Positions 1-8,830 are shown, numbered from the stretch's first letter. The stretch is 64,000 nt of DNA from Nonomuraea sp. NEAU-A123 (GCF_018603905.1 NZ_JAHFZZ010000018.1:151054-215053), one strand, 5' to 3'. Notes: generated by a model from the letters alone, not told the origin. Numbers and translations: made by a program.

Positions 1-449
1 TCCACCAGGGCATGCCTGGCGAAGCAGGACTGGCCGAAGAAGTGCCCGCCGAGTGCCGCGCCGTCCCGGGTCACGGTGGGCGAGCCGTCCGCGCGGGCGC
101 CGCCGAGCAGGTTCAGCGGCAACCAGGCCGCGCAGTAGGCGGGGTGCCCGGCGCGGCAGTCGGCGCATCTGCCGCACGAGGTGAAGGAGAGCAGCACCTG
201 GTCGCCGGGACGGACGCGCGTCACCGCCGAGCCGACCTCCTCGACGACGCCCGCGCCCTCGTGGCCCAGGACGCCGGGCAGCGGGAACGGCAGCGCGCCG
301 GCGGCGACGCCCATATCGGTGTGGCAGACCCCGGCGGCGACCATCCGGACCAGGACCTCGTCCGGGCGCGGGTCGGCCAGCTCGACCTGGGTCAGGTGGA
401 AGCCCTCGCCCGCGGATTCGACGACGGCCGCTGATGTGGTGGTGGTCAT
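1..449 (-). CDS. Zinc-dependent alcohol dehydrogenase, partial (3' end beyond window)
   Basis: Medium-chain dehydrogenase/reductase, N-terminal 149 residues only; the gene runs off the left edge. The start MTTTTSAAVVESAGEG lies 10 bp after the aldehyde dehydrogenase stop. Visible zinc ligands are catalytic C42 (GVCHTD) and H63-E64 (GHEGAG), and the structural-zinc lobe C92, C95, C98 and C106 (CGRCADCRAGHPAYC). It is the last visible gene of the minus-strand catabolic operon and follows an aldehyde dehydrogenase, so oxidation of an aromatic or allylic alcohol (for example coniferyl alcohol) to the aldehyde is a reasonable inference. The substrate is not shown by sequence. Confidence 0.9.
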   Translation of the reverse strand, partial: MTTTTSAAVVESAGEGFHLTQVELADPRPDEVLVRMVAAGVCHTDMGVAAGALPFPLPGVLGHEGAGVVEEVGSAVTRVRPGDQVLLSFTSCGRCADCRAGHPAYCAAWLPLNLLGGARADGSPTVTRDGAALGGHFFGQSCFARHALV

Positions 450-459
450 GGCACACCTC

Positions 460-1935
460 TCAAAGGGCGATGACGACGGACTTCACCTTGGTGTACGACT
501 CCAGCGCCTCGGGCCCGTACTCCCGCCCGTACCCGGACTGCTTGACGCCGCCGAAGGGGATCGCCGGGTCGAGCATCGCCCAGTCGTTCACCCAGACGAT
601 GCCCGCCTCCAGCCGGGCCGCCACGCGGTGGGCGCGGGCCAGGTCCGTGGTCTGCAGGCCCGCCGCCAGCCCGTACGGCGTGCCGTTGGCCAGCTCCACG
701 GCCTCGTCCTCGGTGTCGAAGGGCTGGACGGTCAGGACGGGGCCGAAGATCTCGTCCTGTACGACCCGGGAGTCGTCGTCCAGGCCGGCGATGATCGTCG
801 GCCGGTAGTAGTAGCCGCCGCCGAGTTCCAGGCGCTCGCCTCCGGTGACGACCCGGCCGCCCTGGTCACGGGCGAGCCGTACGTACCGTTCGACCTTGGT
901 GAGATGCCGCTCGGCGGCCATGGGGCCCACGACGGTCGCCGGGTCGAAGGGGTCGCCGACCGGCACTCCGGCGACGGCGCCGGCCAGGATCTCCAGGACG
1001 GTGTCGTACAGGGAGCGGTGGACGAGCAGGCGCGGCCCGCCCATGCAGAACTGGCCGGTGTTGAAGACGAAGCCCTTGATCACCGAGCCGATCGCCTTGT
1101 CCAGGTCGGCGTCCTCGAACACGATCTGCGCGGCGTTGCCGCCGAGCTCCATCGTGACGGGCTTGAGCGCCTCCCCCGCCGTGGCGGCCGCGTGCCGGCC
1201 GATCTCGGTCGAACCGGTGAAGGCGATCTTGTCGATCCCGGGGTGGCGCAGCAGCGCCTCGCCGGCTTGTGCGCCGCCGGTGACCACGTTCAGTACGCCG
1301 CCGGGCACTCCGGCCTCGGCCAGGATCTCGGCCATGAGCAGGGCGCTGAGCGGCGTGTCCTCGGCGGGTTTGTGCACCACGGCGTTGCCGGCGGCGAGCG
1401 CCGGGGCGATCTTCGCGCTGCTGAGGATCAGCGGGAAGTTGAAGGGCGTGATCGCGCCGACCACGCCGAGCGGCTCGCGGCTCGTGTAGGCGTGCGAGGG
1501 GATCGGGATCTGCCGGGTCGCCCCCTGGAGGGTCTGCGCCAGTCCCGAGTAGTACTCGTAGATCTCGGCGGTCGTGGCGACGTCGACGGCGCGGCACAGG
1601 CTCACCGGCTTGCCGACGTCGAGGCTCTCGACCGCGACGAGCTCGTCCTCCCGCCGCCTGACGATGTCGGCGACGCGGTGGAGCACGCGGGCCCGCTCGC
1701 GGCCGGACATCCGCGCCCACGGGCCGAACGCCCTGCGCCCGGCCGTGACGGCGGCGTCCACGTCGGCGGCGTCGGCCTCGGCGACGGTGGTGACGACCTT
1801 CCCGGTGGACGGGTCGATGACGTCCCTGCGGCCCTTGGCGTGCGCCTCGCACCACTGGCCGTCGATGAACAGCTTGCCCGGCTCGACGTGCGGTCGGCTC
1901 ACGGCCGGGACGTCCTGGAGCCCGGAGTCGGTCAT
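460..1935 (-). CDS. NAD(P)-dependent aldehyde dehydrogenase
   Basis: A complete 491-aa ALDH-superfamily protein, normal length. The general base E263 sits in VTMELGGN and the catalytic C297 in FNTGQFCMGG; the cofactor motif FTGSTEIGR is at about 239-247. It overlaps the upstream CoA ligase by 4 bp (ATGA), which indicates translational coupling. It oxidises an aldehyde to a carboxylic acid in the cytoplasm. Its position between an alcohol dehydrogenase and a phenylpropanoid-type CoA ligase suggests an aromatic aldehyde such as coniferaldehyde or vanillin. Betaine-aldehyde-type dehydrogenases share these motifs, so specificity is open. Confidence 0.93.
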   Translation of the reverse strand: MTDSGLQDVPAVSRPHVEPGKLFIDGQWCEAHAKGRRDVIDPSTGKVVTTVAEADAADVDAAVTAGRRAFGPWARMSGRERARVLHRVADIVRRREDELVAVESLDVGKPVSLCRAVDVATTAEIYEYYSGLAQTLQGATRQIPIPSHAYTSREPLGVVGAITPFNFPLILSSAKIAPALAAGNAVVHKPAEDTPLSALLMAEILAEAGVPGGVLNVVTGGAQAGEALLRHPGIDKIAFTGSTEIGRHAAATAGEALKPVTMELGGNAAQIVFEDADLDKAIGSVIKGFVFNTGQFCMGGPRLLVHRSLYDTVLEILAGAVAGVPVGDPFDPATVVGPMAAERHLTKVERYVRLARDQGGRVVTGGERLELGGGYYYRPTIIAGLDDDSRVVQDEIFGPVLTVQPFDTEDEAVELANGTPYGLAAGLQTTDLARAHRVAARLEAGIVWVNDWAMLDPAIPFGGVKQSGYGREYGPEALESYTKVKSVVIAL

Positions 1936-3539
1936 AGCCCGCTCGCTTTCCCGGTGCGCTCGCGCGCCGCACCGCAGTGTTCCTGATCAACCGCTGCCGG
2001 ACGGCACGGTCCGGCCTGCACCGCACTGACCCGTTCGCGCAGCCTGGGCTTCTGGATCTTGCCCGAGCCGGTCTTCGGCAGGTCGTCGACCAAGGTGACC
2101 TGGCCGGGGATCTTGTACTTGGCCAGCCGGGAACGGAGGAACCGGCGCAGGTCCTCGCCCGTGACCGCCTGTCCGGGACGGGCCACCACGAACGCGTGGC
2201 CGCTCTCGCCCCATGTCGCGTCCGGCACGCCGATCACCGCGGCCTCGGCCACCGCCGGATGCTCGAAGAGGGCCGCCTCCACCTCCGCGGGATAGACGTT
2301 CTCGCCTCCGGAGATGTACATGTCCTTGACCCGGTCGACGATGTACAGGTGGCCGTCCTCGTCGCGGATGGCGAGGTCGCCGGAGCGGAACCAGCCGCCC
2401 TTGGCGAAGGCCGCGGCCGTGGCAGCAGGATCGTCCCAGTAGCCGGGGGTGACGTTCGGGCCCTGGATGAGGACCTCGCCGGGTTCGCCGGGCAGGGTGT
2501 CGGTGAGGTCGGGCCGCACGACCCGGACGTCGGCGAACAGCACGGGCACGCCCGCCGAGCCGGCCCTGCGCGCGCTCTGGCCGGCCTCCAGGAAGGTCGC
2601 CCCGGGCGAGGTCTCCGTCAGCCCGTACCCCTGGCAGAACACCAGACCCCGCTCCTGGTAGGCGCGGATCAGGGCGGGCGGCACCGCCGCTCCCCCGGCC
2701 ATCAGCGTACGTACCGAGAACAGGTCCGCGGCGCTCCAGCGGGGCGAGCGGGCGAGCGCGGCGAACATCGTGGTGACCCCGAACATCCAGGTGACGCCGT
2801 GTTTCTCGATGAGGTCGTAGCACCCGTCCACGTCCCACGACGGCATGATGACCGAGCGGCCGCCCTTGGCGAAGGTGGGCAGCAGCGTCTGGTTCAGCGC
2901 CGCGACGTGGAACAGCGGGGCGCTGATCAGCGTCGTCTCGTCGGCGGCGACGTCCACGCCGATGATCATGTTGAAGGTGTTCCACACCAGGTTGGCGTGG
3001 CTGAGCATGGCGCCCTTGGGACGGCCGGTGGTGCCCGAGGTGTAGAGGATGAGCGCGATGTCGGCCAGGTCCACCGGCAGGTCGATGGGCGTGGGGTCGC
3101 CCTGCGCGAGCCAGCTCTCGTAGTCCCGCTCCCCCGGCGCCGCGCCGTCCAGCGCGACGATCTCGTCCAGGGCCGCGGTCGGCCGCAGCGCGCGGACCGC
3201 GCCGGCGCACTGCGGCGCGTAGAGGAGGGTCTTCGCGCCGCAGTGGCCCAGCATGTAGTCGATCTCGGGCGGGGCGAGCCGGAAGTTCAGCGGGACGAAG
3301 ATCGCGCCGAGCACGTGCGTCGCGAACATGGTCTCGGCGAACGCGGGGTGGTTCGGGCCGAGGTAGGCGACCCGGTCCCCCGCCCGCACACCACTGCCCC
3401 GCAGCCGGTCGGCGAGCCTGGTCACCCGTTCATGGACCTCGGCGTACGTCAGCGAGTGATCGCCGAACACGAAGGCGGTACGGTCCGGCGTCATCCGGGC
3501 GCGCCGGGCGGGCCAGGCGCCAATTCCGGCATTCCGCAT
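1932..3539 (-). CDS. AMP-forming acyl/aryl-CoA synthetase (CouL-like candidate)
   Basis: A 535-aa ANL-superfamily ligase that would activate a carboxylic acid with ATP and CoA. The P-loop-like motif YTSGTTGRPKG is at 166-176, with GYGLTE and the hinge SGDLA downstream, and the C-terminal lysine motif in PKTGSGKIQK. The start MRNAGIG is 9 bp from the MaoC stop. The set of neighbours (SDR, amidohydrolase, MaoC) matches the known actinobacterial p-hydroxycinnamate pathway (couN/O/M/L in Rhodococcus), so a cinnamate-type acid is the favoured substrate. This rests on context; a medium-chain fatty acid remains possible. Confidence 0.9.
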   Translation of the reverse strand: MRNAGIGAWPARRARMTPDRTAFVFGDHSLTYAEVHERVTRLADRLRGSGVRAGDRVAYLGPNHPAFAETMFATHVLGAIFVPLNFRLAPPEIDYMLGHCGAKTLLYAPQCAGAVRALRPTAALDEIVALDGAAPGERDYESWLAQGDPTPIDLPVDLADIALILYTSGTTGRPKGAMLSHANLVWNTFNMIIGVDVAADETTLISAPLFHVAALNQTLLPTFAKGGRSVIMPSWDVDGCYDLIEKHGVTWMFGVTTMFAALARSPRWSAADLFSVRTLMAGGAAVPPALIRAYQERGLVFCQGYGLTETSPGATFLEAGQSARRAGSAGVPVLFADVRVVRPDLTDTLPGEPGEVLIQGPNVTPGYWDDPAATAAAFAKGGWFRSGDLAIRDEDGHLYIVDRVKDMYISGGENVYPAEVEAALFEHPAVAEAAVIGVPDATWGESGHAFVVARPGQAVTGEDLRRFLRSRLAKYKIPGQVTLVDDLPKTGSGKIQKPRLRERVSAVQAGPCRPAAVDQEHCGAARERTGKASGL

Positions 3540-3548
3540 CGGTGCTCC

Positions 3549-4007
3549 TCAGGCGTAGTGCCGGTAGACGGCCTGGGCCACGCAGGCGGGCTTGCCCGAA
3601 CCGTCGATCTCGACGGTGAAGTCCATGAGCATCTGCACGCCGCCCCCGGGGACCTCCTCGACCTCGGCGACCTTCCCGGCCAGGCGGATCTTGGCGCCCA
3701 CCTTGACGGGGCTGGGGAAACGCACCTTGTTCAGGCCGTAGTTGATGCTCATCGTCACGCCCTGGATGTCCAGCAGCTCGTTGAACATCGGGATGAGCAG
3801 GGACAAGGTCAGGTAACCATGCGCGATCGGGCCCCCGAACGGCCCGTCCTTGGCCCGCTCCGGGTCCACGTGGATCCACTGGTAGTCGTTCGTGGCGCCG
3901 GCGAAGGTGTTCACCCGATCCTGGGTGATCTCCAGCCAGCCAGTGTGGCCGAGGTCCCGGCCCGCGAGCGCCGTCAGCTCCGCCAGGCCGTTCGCGGTGA
4001 TGGTCAT
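3549..4007 (-). CDS. MaoC-family (R)-hydratase, hot-dog fold (CouM-like candidate)
   Basis: A 152-aa single hot-dog domain protein with the hydratase-2 motif beginning DYQWIHVDPERA and continuing through GPIAHGYLTLSL, which supplies the catalytic Asp/His pair. It would hydrate an enoyl-CoA, here probably the cinnamoyl-CoA double bond. It overlaps the amidohydrolase stop by 4 bp (4004-4007) and is followed by the CoA ligase. Length and motif are ordinary for standalone MaoC proteins. The assignment to a phenylpropanoid pathway is by gene order only. Confidence 0.88.
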   Translation of the reverse strand: MTITANGLAELTALAGRDLGHTGWLEITQDRVNTFAGATNDYQWIHVDPERAKDGPFGGPIAHGYLTLSLLIPMFNELLDIQGVTMSINYGLNKVRFPSPVKVGAKIRLAGKVAEVEEVPGGGVQMLMDFTVEIDGSGKPACVAQAVYRHYA

Positions 4008-4879
4008 GGCTGCTCCTTGGGGGTGAGGCCGAGCAGGCGGGCGGCGTTGTCCTTGAGGATCTTCGGGCGGACCTCGGGCTTGATGTCGAGCTTGGCGAAG
4101 TCGGCCAGCCAGCGGTCAGGGGCGATGACCGGGTAGTCGGAGCCGAAGAGCACCTTGTCCTTGAGCAGCGTGTTGGCGTAGCGGACGAGCTGCGGCGGGA
4201 AGTATTTCGGCGACCAGCCGGACAGGTCGATGTGCACGTACGGCTTGTGCGTGGCGACCGCGAGCGCCTCGTCCTGCCAGGGGAACGACGGATGCGCCAG
4301 GATGATCTTCAAGTGCGGGAAGTCCACGGCGACGTCGTCGACCAGCATCGGGTTGGAGTACTTCAGCCGGATCCCGCCCCCACCGGGGACGCCCGCGCCG
4401 ATGCCGGTCTGGCCGGTGTGGAACAGGGCGACCGCGCCCGTCTCCTCGATCACCTCGTACAGGGGGTAGGCCATCGGGTCGTTCGGGGCGAAGGCCTGGA
4501 TGCTGGGGTGGAACTTGAAGCCGCGCACCCCGTGCTCGGCGACCAGGCGGCGGGCCTCGCGGGCGCCCGCCCTGCCCTTCCACGGATCGACGCTGGCGAA
4601 CGGGATCAGCACGTCCGGGTGCTCGGCGCAGCTCTCGGCGATCTCCTCGTTCGCGATGCGGGGATGGCCGGTGGCGTGCTCGGCGTCCACGGTGAACACC
4701 ACAGCGGCCATCTTCCGCTCCCGGTAGTACGCGGCCAGTTGCGGGATCGTCGGGCGCTCGTGCGAGCCGAAGTACTCGGCGGAGGCGCCGAACAGCGCCG
4801 GGCTGAGCGAGCCGTGCCCGTCCTTGGACACCTCGGCGTGGGTGTGGACGTCGATCGCGACGAGCTCGTCGAGGTCCAT
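4004..4879 (-). CDS. Amidohydrolase-family TIM-barrel hydrolase (CouO-like candidate)
   Basis: A 291-aa amidohydrolase-2 (ACMSD-like) protein. The N-terminal metal motif is IDVHTHAEV; FKFHPSIQAF, ILAHPSFPW and FGSDYPVI supply the further His/Asp ligands in the expected order. In actinobacterial p-hydroxycinnamate catabolism a protein of this superfamily (CouO) hydrolyses the beta-ketoacyl-CoA to the benzoate and acetyl-CoA; the same neighbours (SDR, MaoC, ligase) are present here. It starts 1 bp after the SDR stop and overlaps MaoC by 4 bp. Its role is inferred; a decarboxylase of the ACMSD type is the alternative. Confidence 0.87.
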   Translation of the reverse strand: MDLDELVAIDVHTHAEVSKDGHGSLSPALFGASAEYFGSHERPTIPQLAAYYRERKMAAVVFTVDAEHATGHPRIANEEIAESCAEHPDVLIPFASVDPWKGRAGAREARRLVAEHGVRGFKFHPSIQAFAPNDPMAYPLYEVIEETGAVALFHTGQTGIGAGVPGGGGIRLKYSNPMLVDDVAVDFPHLKIILAHPSFPWQDEALAVATHKPYVHIDLSGWSPKYFPPQLVRYANTLLKDKVLFGSDYPVIAPDRWLADFAKLDIKPEVRPKILKDNAARLLGLTPKEQP

Positions 4880-4880
4880 G

Positions 4881-5777
4881 TCAGGCCCCCTTGGGAGCGG
4901 GGATGCCGTACGTCTCCGGCTCGGCGCCCACCGTGGCGTGCCAGGAGGCGGCGATGGCGTCGGCGCTCCACCCTCCGTCCGCGTACGCCACGGCCTTCTC
5001 GGCCGGGTGCGACCAGAGGGCCAGCTTGTCGCCGCCCACGCCGATGGCCTGCCCGGTGACCTCGGCGGAGGCGTCCGAGGCGAGGTAGACGACGAGCCCG
5101 GCCACGTCCTCGACCGTCCCGAGGCCCTCGTCCTTGCGCACCCAGTCGGGGTACGGCTCTCCCCTTTCCAGGATGGGGGCGAAGGCGGGGATGGTCTTGG
5201 TCATCTCGGTGGCCGCGACCGGTACGACGGCGTTGACCGTGATCTGCGAACGGGCCAGTTCCAGCGCCCAGGTACGGGCCATCGCGACGATCCCGGCCTT
5301 GGCGGCGGCGTAGTTGGTCTGGCCGAAGTTCCCGCGCTGGCCGGCCGGTGAGGAGATGAGGATCAGGCGACCGCCCTCCCCCTGCTCGCGCATGCGCACG
5401 GCCGCGGCGCGGGCGCAGGTGAACGTGCCGCGCAGGTGTACCTCGACGACCGCGTCGAACTCCTCGTCGGACATCTTCCACAGCACGCGGTCGCGCAGGA
5501 CGCCCGCGTTGGTGACCATGACGTCCAGCCGGCCGAACTCCTTGACGGCGGTGTCCACCAACCTCTGGGCGACCTGGGTCCCCCCGACGGCGCCCGCCGC
5601 CACGACGGCCCGGCCGCCCTCGGCGGTGATGGCGCCGGCGACCTGGTCGGCCGCCTCAGTGTCCACGTCGTTGACGACGACCGCCGCACCCGCCCGCGCC
5701 AGGGCCAGCGCGTACGCCTGACCCAGGCCGCGACCGGCCCCGGTAACAACAGCCACTTTTCCTGACAAATCCACCAT
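4881..5777 (-). CDS. SDR-family NAD(P)-dependent oxidoreductase (CouN-like candidate)
   Basis: A 298-aa classical short-chain dehydrogenase. The Rossmann motif VVTGAGRGLGQAY is near residue 10, NAG near 91, the catalytic Ser is in LISSPAG and the Tyr-Lys pair in NYAAAKAG. The C-terminus is about 50 residues longer than a minimal SDR, as in peroxisomal multifunctional-enzyme-type 3-hydroxyacyl-CoA dehydrogenases. It would oxidise the beta-hydroxyacyl-CoA made by the MaoC hydratase. It is the first gene of the SDR-to-ADH block, 113 bp downstream of the IclR gene. Confidence 0.92.
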   Translation of the reverse strand: MVDLSGKVAVVTGAGRGLGQAYALALARAGAAVVVNDVDTEAADQVAGAITAEGGRAVVAAGAVGGTQVAQRLVDTAVKEFGRLDVMVTNAGVLRDRVLWKMSDEEFDAVVEVHLRGTFTCARAAAVRMREQGEGGRLILISSPAGQRGNFGQTNYAAAKAGIVAMARTWALELARSQITVNAVVPVAATEMTKTIPAFAPILERGEPYPDWVRKDEGLGTVEDVAGLVVYLASDASAEVTGQAIGVGGDKLALWSHPAEKAVAYADGGWSADAIAASWHATVGAEPETYGIPAPKGA

Positions 5778-5890
5778 GTCACCCCAAGGCAGGACTGCGT
5801 TTCCGCCAAATGTAGGGCACTTCGCCGACCACAGTCAAAGATATGCCTAACATCAATGCGGCCGAAAAAGCGGCCGGATGGGCCGGCAGG

Positions 5891-6649
5891 TCACGGACGT
5901 GCGGTCATGAGCGCGCGAGAGATGGCGCGCGCGCTGGTGCGCACCAGCGGGGCGAGCTCGTGGGGCGAGGCGCTGCCGTAGTGGACGACCAGGGACACCG
6001 CCGCGACGACGTCGCCCTCGGCGCCGTGGATCGGCGCCGCCACCGACACGGCGTCCATGGTCACCTGCCGGTCGCTGATGGCGTAACCGCGGGCGCGGGT
6101 GTCGGCGAGCGCGGCGCGCAGCCGGTGCGGGGTCGTGATGGTGCGTTCGGTATAGCGTTTGATCGGCCCGGACAGCACCTGTTCGCGCACGTCGTCCGGG
6201 GCGTGGGCGAGCAGGACGAGTCCGACGCCGGTCGCGGTGAGCGCGAAGCGGCCGCCGACCCGGGTGAGCACCGGGACGGCCTTGCTGCCCGCGATCCGCT
6301 CGACGAACACCACCTCGGTGCCCTCCCGTACGGCCAGCTGCACGTTCTCCCGGGTGACCTGCGACAGGTCCTCGAGGTAGGGCAGGGCGGCCTCACGCAG
6401 GCCGAGGCCGCGCGGGGCGAGCGAGCCGATCTCCCACAGGCGCAGCCCGATGTGGTAGCAGCCGGCCTGGTCCCGCTCCAGCGCGCCCCAGGCCACCAGG
6501 TCGGCGGCCAGCCGGTGCACGGTGGAGACCGGCAGCCCGGCGTACCGGGACAGCTCGCTGAGCGTCAGCGCGCGCCGGTCGGGTGTGAACGCGCCGAGGA
6601 TCTGCAGCGCGCGTGCCACCACAGGCCCGGTCCGTTCGGCCGTCGGCAT
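5891..6649 (-). CDS. IclR-family transcriptional regulator
   Basis: A 252-aa protein with an N-terminal winged helix (ALQILGAFTPDRRALTLSEL to about residue 75) and the IclR effector domain (residues 80-245; DRQVTMDAVSVAAPI, motif GYAISD). ATG 6649 was chosen because GGGAG lies just upstream, and longer forms would overlap the reductase gene. It lies 20 bp downstream of the reductase and upstream of the SDR block, so it probably controls both. IclR proteins commonly sense aromatic acids. A candidate site is the inverted repeat at 8899-8916. Confidence 0.92.
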   Translation of the reverse strand: MPTAERTGPVVARALQILGAFTPDRRALTLSELSRYAGLPVSTVHRLAADLVAWGALERDQAGCYHIGLRLWEIGSLAPRGLGLREAALPYLEDLSQVTRENVQLAVREGTEVVFVERIAGSKAVPVLTRVGGRFALTATGVGLVLLAHAPDDVREQVLSGPIKRYTERTITTPHRLRAALADTRARGYAISDRQVTMDAVSVAAPIHGAEGDVVAAVSLVVHYGSASPHELAPLVRTSARAISRALMTARP

Positions 6650-6669
6650 CGGTGGCTCCCGCGGTGGTG

Positions 6670-7596
6670 TCAGAGTTCGAGGACGAGTCTTGGACAGGCG
6701 GCGCGGGAGACGCACAGGAACATGGTGTCGTGGGCCGCCCGCTCCTCGGGGGTGAGCAGCGAGTCGCGATGGTCGACCGTGCCGGCGAGCACGGTGGTCT
6801 CGCACGTGCCGCACGTCCCCTCACGACATGAGGATAGGACCTGCACACCCGCCTCCTCCACGACCTCGAGCACCGACCGCTCCGGTGGGACGGTGAGCGT
6901 GCGGCCGGTGCGGGCCAGCTCGACCTCGAACGACGCCGTTCGTACGGGATCGCCGGGGTCTTTGGGGGAAAAGCGTTCGACGTGCAGGGGACGGTTCGCG
7001 CAGCGGCGCTCGACGGCCTCCAGCAGCGGGGCCGGCCCGCAGCAGTAGACGAGGGTCTCGGGTGGGGTGCCCTCCAGGATGCCGTCGAGGTCGAGCAGGC
7101 CGTGCTCGGCCTGGGGTCGCAGGGTCACCCGGTCGCCGTAGCGGGCGCGCAGCTCGCCGGCGAACGCCATCGACGCGGCCGTGCGGCCTCCGTAGACGAG
7201 CTCCCACCCGGTGCCGGCGGCGGCGATCATCGGCAGGATGGGGGTGATCCCGATCCCGCCGGCGATGAACAGGTAGCGGGGCGCGGGGTGGAGCGGGAAG
7301 TGGTTGCGCGGTCCGCGGACCAGGACCGCCGTGCCGGGGTGGAGTTCGTCGTGGACGTACGCCGAGCCGCCCCGGCCGGTGGGCTCGCGCAGGACGGCGA
7401 TCCGCCAGGTCGTGCGCTCGGCCGGGTCGCCGCACAGCGAGTACTGGCGGACCAGGTCGCCGCCCAGAACGAGGTCGACGTGCGCGCCGGGCGTCCACTC
7501 GGGCAGCTCGGCGCCGGCGGGGTCACGCAGGTCCAGGACGACGACGCCCTCGGCCGCCTGCCCGCGCGCGTGCACGACCAGCTTGCGCTCGCTCAT
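6670..7596 (-). CDS. PDR/VanB-type oxygenase reductase (FMN/NAD/2Fe-2S)
   Basis: A 308-aa phthalate-dioxygenase-reductase-type protein. The flavin motif RQYSLCGDP is at 50-58, the NAD-binding motif AGGIGITPI at 112-120, and a plant-type 2Fe-2S domain lies at the C-terminus with ligands C257, C262, C265 and C295 (CREGTCGTC...LC). It passes electrons from NADH to a Rieske oxygenase. ATG 7596 overlaps the stop of the upstream 66-aa gene (ATGA). The order oxygenase, small protein, reductase makes the VanA-like enzyme its natural partner. Confidence 0.94.
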   Translation of the reverse strand: MSERKLVVHARGQAAEGVVVLDLRDPAGAELPEWTPGAHVDLVLGGDLVRQYSLCGDPAERTTWRIAVLREPTGRGGSAYVHDELHPGTAVLVRGPRNHFPLHPAPRYLFIAGGIGITPILPMIAAAGTGWELVYGGRTAASMAFAGELRARYGDRVTLRPQAEHGLLDLDGILEGTPPETLVYCCGPAPLLEAVERRCANRPLHVERFSPKDPGDPVRTASFEVELARTGRTLTVPPERSVLEVVEEAGVQVLSSCREGTCGTCETTVLAGTVDHRDSLLTPEERAAHDTMFLCVSRAACPRLVLEL

Positions 7597-7793
7597 CGCG
7601 CCGCTTCCGTCATGCTTTGCGCCGTATGGCCGACCGGGTGGGCGAGCAGCCACTCCCACACCTCGATCGGGCCCTCGGCGACCTGCGTGGCGCCGCAGTG
7701 GCAGGTGCCCTCCAACAGGTCGCTGCCGGGCAGCCACACCACCCTCAGCACCTCGCGGCCGGTGAGCATGCGGTGGGGTGCCATGCCGGTCAC
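7593..7793 (-). CDS. Small 66-aa CHCG-motif protein between Rieske oxygenase and reductase
   Basis: I recognise no family. The GTG start at 7793 overlaps the oxygenase stop (GTGA) and the stop overlaps the reductase start (ATGA), so all three genes are translationally coupled. An in-frame ATG follows at 7784. The protein has one conspicuous motif, GTCHCGATQ, that could bind metal, followed by a Trp-rich stretch IEVWEWLLAHP. The tight coupling suggests an accessory subunit or maturation factor of the oxygenase. This is inferred from context. Confidence 0.75.
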   Translation of the reverse strand: MTGMAPHRMLTGREVLRVVWLPGSDLLEGTCHCGATQVAEGPIEVWEWLLAHPVGHTAQSMTEAAR

Positions 7794-8830
7794 ACCCGGC
7801 CGCCCGTGCTCTGGCGGGCGAGCATCCGCCGCGCCGCCAGCCCGCCGGTGTCGATGTTGATCGACAGTTCCTGGTAGCCGGGGGGTTCGGTCGCGATCAC
7901 CTGTTCCAGCACGTCGAGCGCGGCCACGTCCTGGAGCACCACCGTACGGTTCTGCTCGGCCAGGAAGTCCGACACGCCCTGGTCGTCGAGGGCGAAGTCG
8001 CGGGCCACGGCCCAGAAGTCGTGGGTGGTGTGCTCGGTCTCGGGCGTGATGGCGTACACGACCTCGACGTGGAAGGCGTCCGGGTCGCTGCCGTCGCCGT
8101 TGGGCAGCACGCCGGGCGGCGCGATGCGCGAGTGCAGCTTGTACAGGCACGGCGGCGTGTACTCGATGTCCTGCCAGCGCATGATCCGCCCGGTCAGCCC
8201 GGTGGACTTGGCGTAGAACGGCGGGCACTCGGCGTCGTCCATGTGCCGGCTGACGTAGACGATCCCGGCCTGCTCGTCCACCTCGGTGGTGATCGGCGTG
8301 GAAGCGACCTCCGGGGTGCCGATGTAACCGCCGTGCAGGTACGTCTCGTGCGAGAGATCGAGCAGATTGTCCACCAGCAGCCCGAACCGCGCCTTCAGCG
8401 GCTCCATCCCGGACACCGTGGTGTACTCGGGCGAGACCAGCCACGGCGCCCGCGGGATGCTCGCGGCGTCGGCCTTGGCCGGGTCGCCGATCCAGACCCA
8501 GACGAACGAGTCCTGCTCCATAGCCGGGTAGCTGGTCAACCGCGCGGTCCTGGGCACCCGCGTCTGGCCCGGGACGGCGACGCAACCGCCGTCGGCGCCG
8601 TAGGTGAACCCGTGGTAGCCGCACACCACCTGGTCGTCCACCACCCGGCTCGGCGCCTGGGACAGCGGAAAGCGCCGGTGCACGCAGCGGTCGGACATGG
8701 CGGTGACGGTCCCCGCGCGCGTGCGCCAGAACAGGATCGGCTCACCGCAGACGGTGCGCCCGAACGGCTCCTGGCCGATCTCGCGCCCGTACGCGGCGAC
8801 GTACCACTGATCGCGGGGAATGCTCGACAT
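7790..8830 (-). CDS. Rieske non-heme iron oxygenase, VanA-like (vanillate O-demethylase type)
   Basis: A 346-aa oxygenase subunit. Rieske ligands are C49, H51, C70 and H73 (RCVHRRF...CGYHGF). The mononuclear iron site is DNLLDLSHETYLH with D158, H161 and H166. The N-terminus MSSIPRDQWYVAAYG and overall length match vanillate O-demethylase oxygenases rather than longer dioxygenase alpha subunits. No beta subunit is present, as expected for the VanA class. It would demethylate or hydroxylate an aromatic acid using the reductase encoded two genes on. Vanillate is the favoured substrate because the downstream genes look like phenylpropanoid catabolism. Confidence 0.9.
   Translation of the reverse strand: MSSIPRDQWYVAAYGREIGQEPFGRTVCGEPILFWRTRAGTVTAMSDRCVHRRFPLSQAPSRVVDDQVVCGYHGFTYGADGGCVAVPGQTRVPRTARLTSYPAMEQDSFVWVWIGDPAKADAASIPRAPWLVSPEYTTVSGMEPLKARFGLLVDNLLDLSHETYLHGGYIGTPEVASTPITTEVDEQAGIVYVSRHMDDAECPPFYAKSTGLTGRIMRWQDIEYTPPCLYKLHSRIAPPGVLPNGDGSDPDAFHVEVVYAITPETEHTTHDFWAVARDFALDDQGVSDFLAEQNRTVVLQDVAALDVLEQVIATEPPGYQELSINIDTGGLAARRMLARQSTGGRV

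Noticed and set aside
181..1986. Long open frame on the plus strand opposite the aldehyde dehydrogenase
   Set aside because: Low-complexity Arg/Asp/Gly/Val composition with no domain; it is the antisense shadow of a clear ALDH, as is common in high-G+C DNA.
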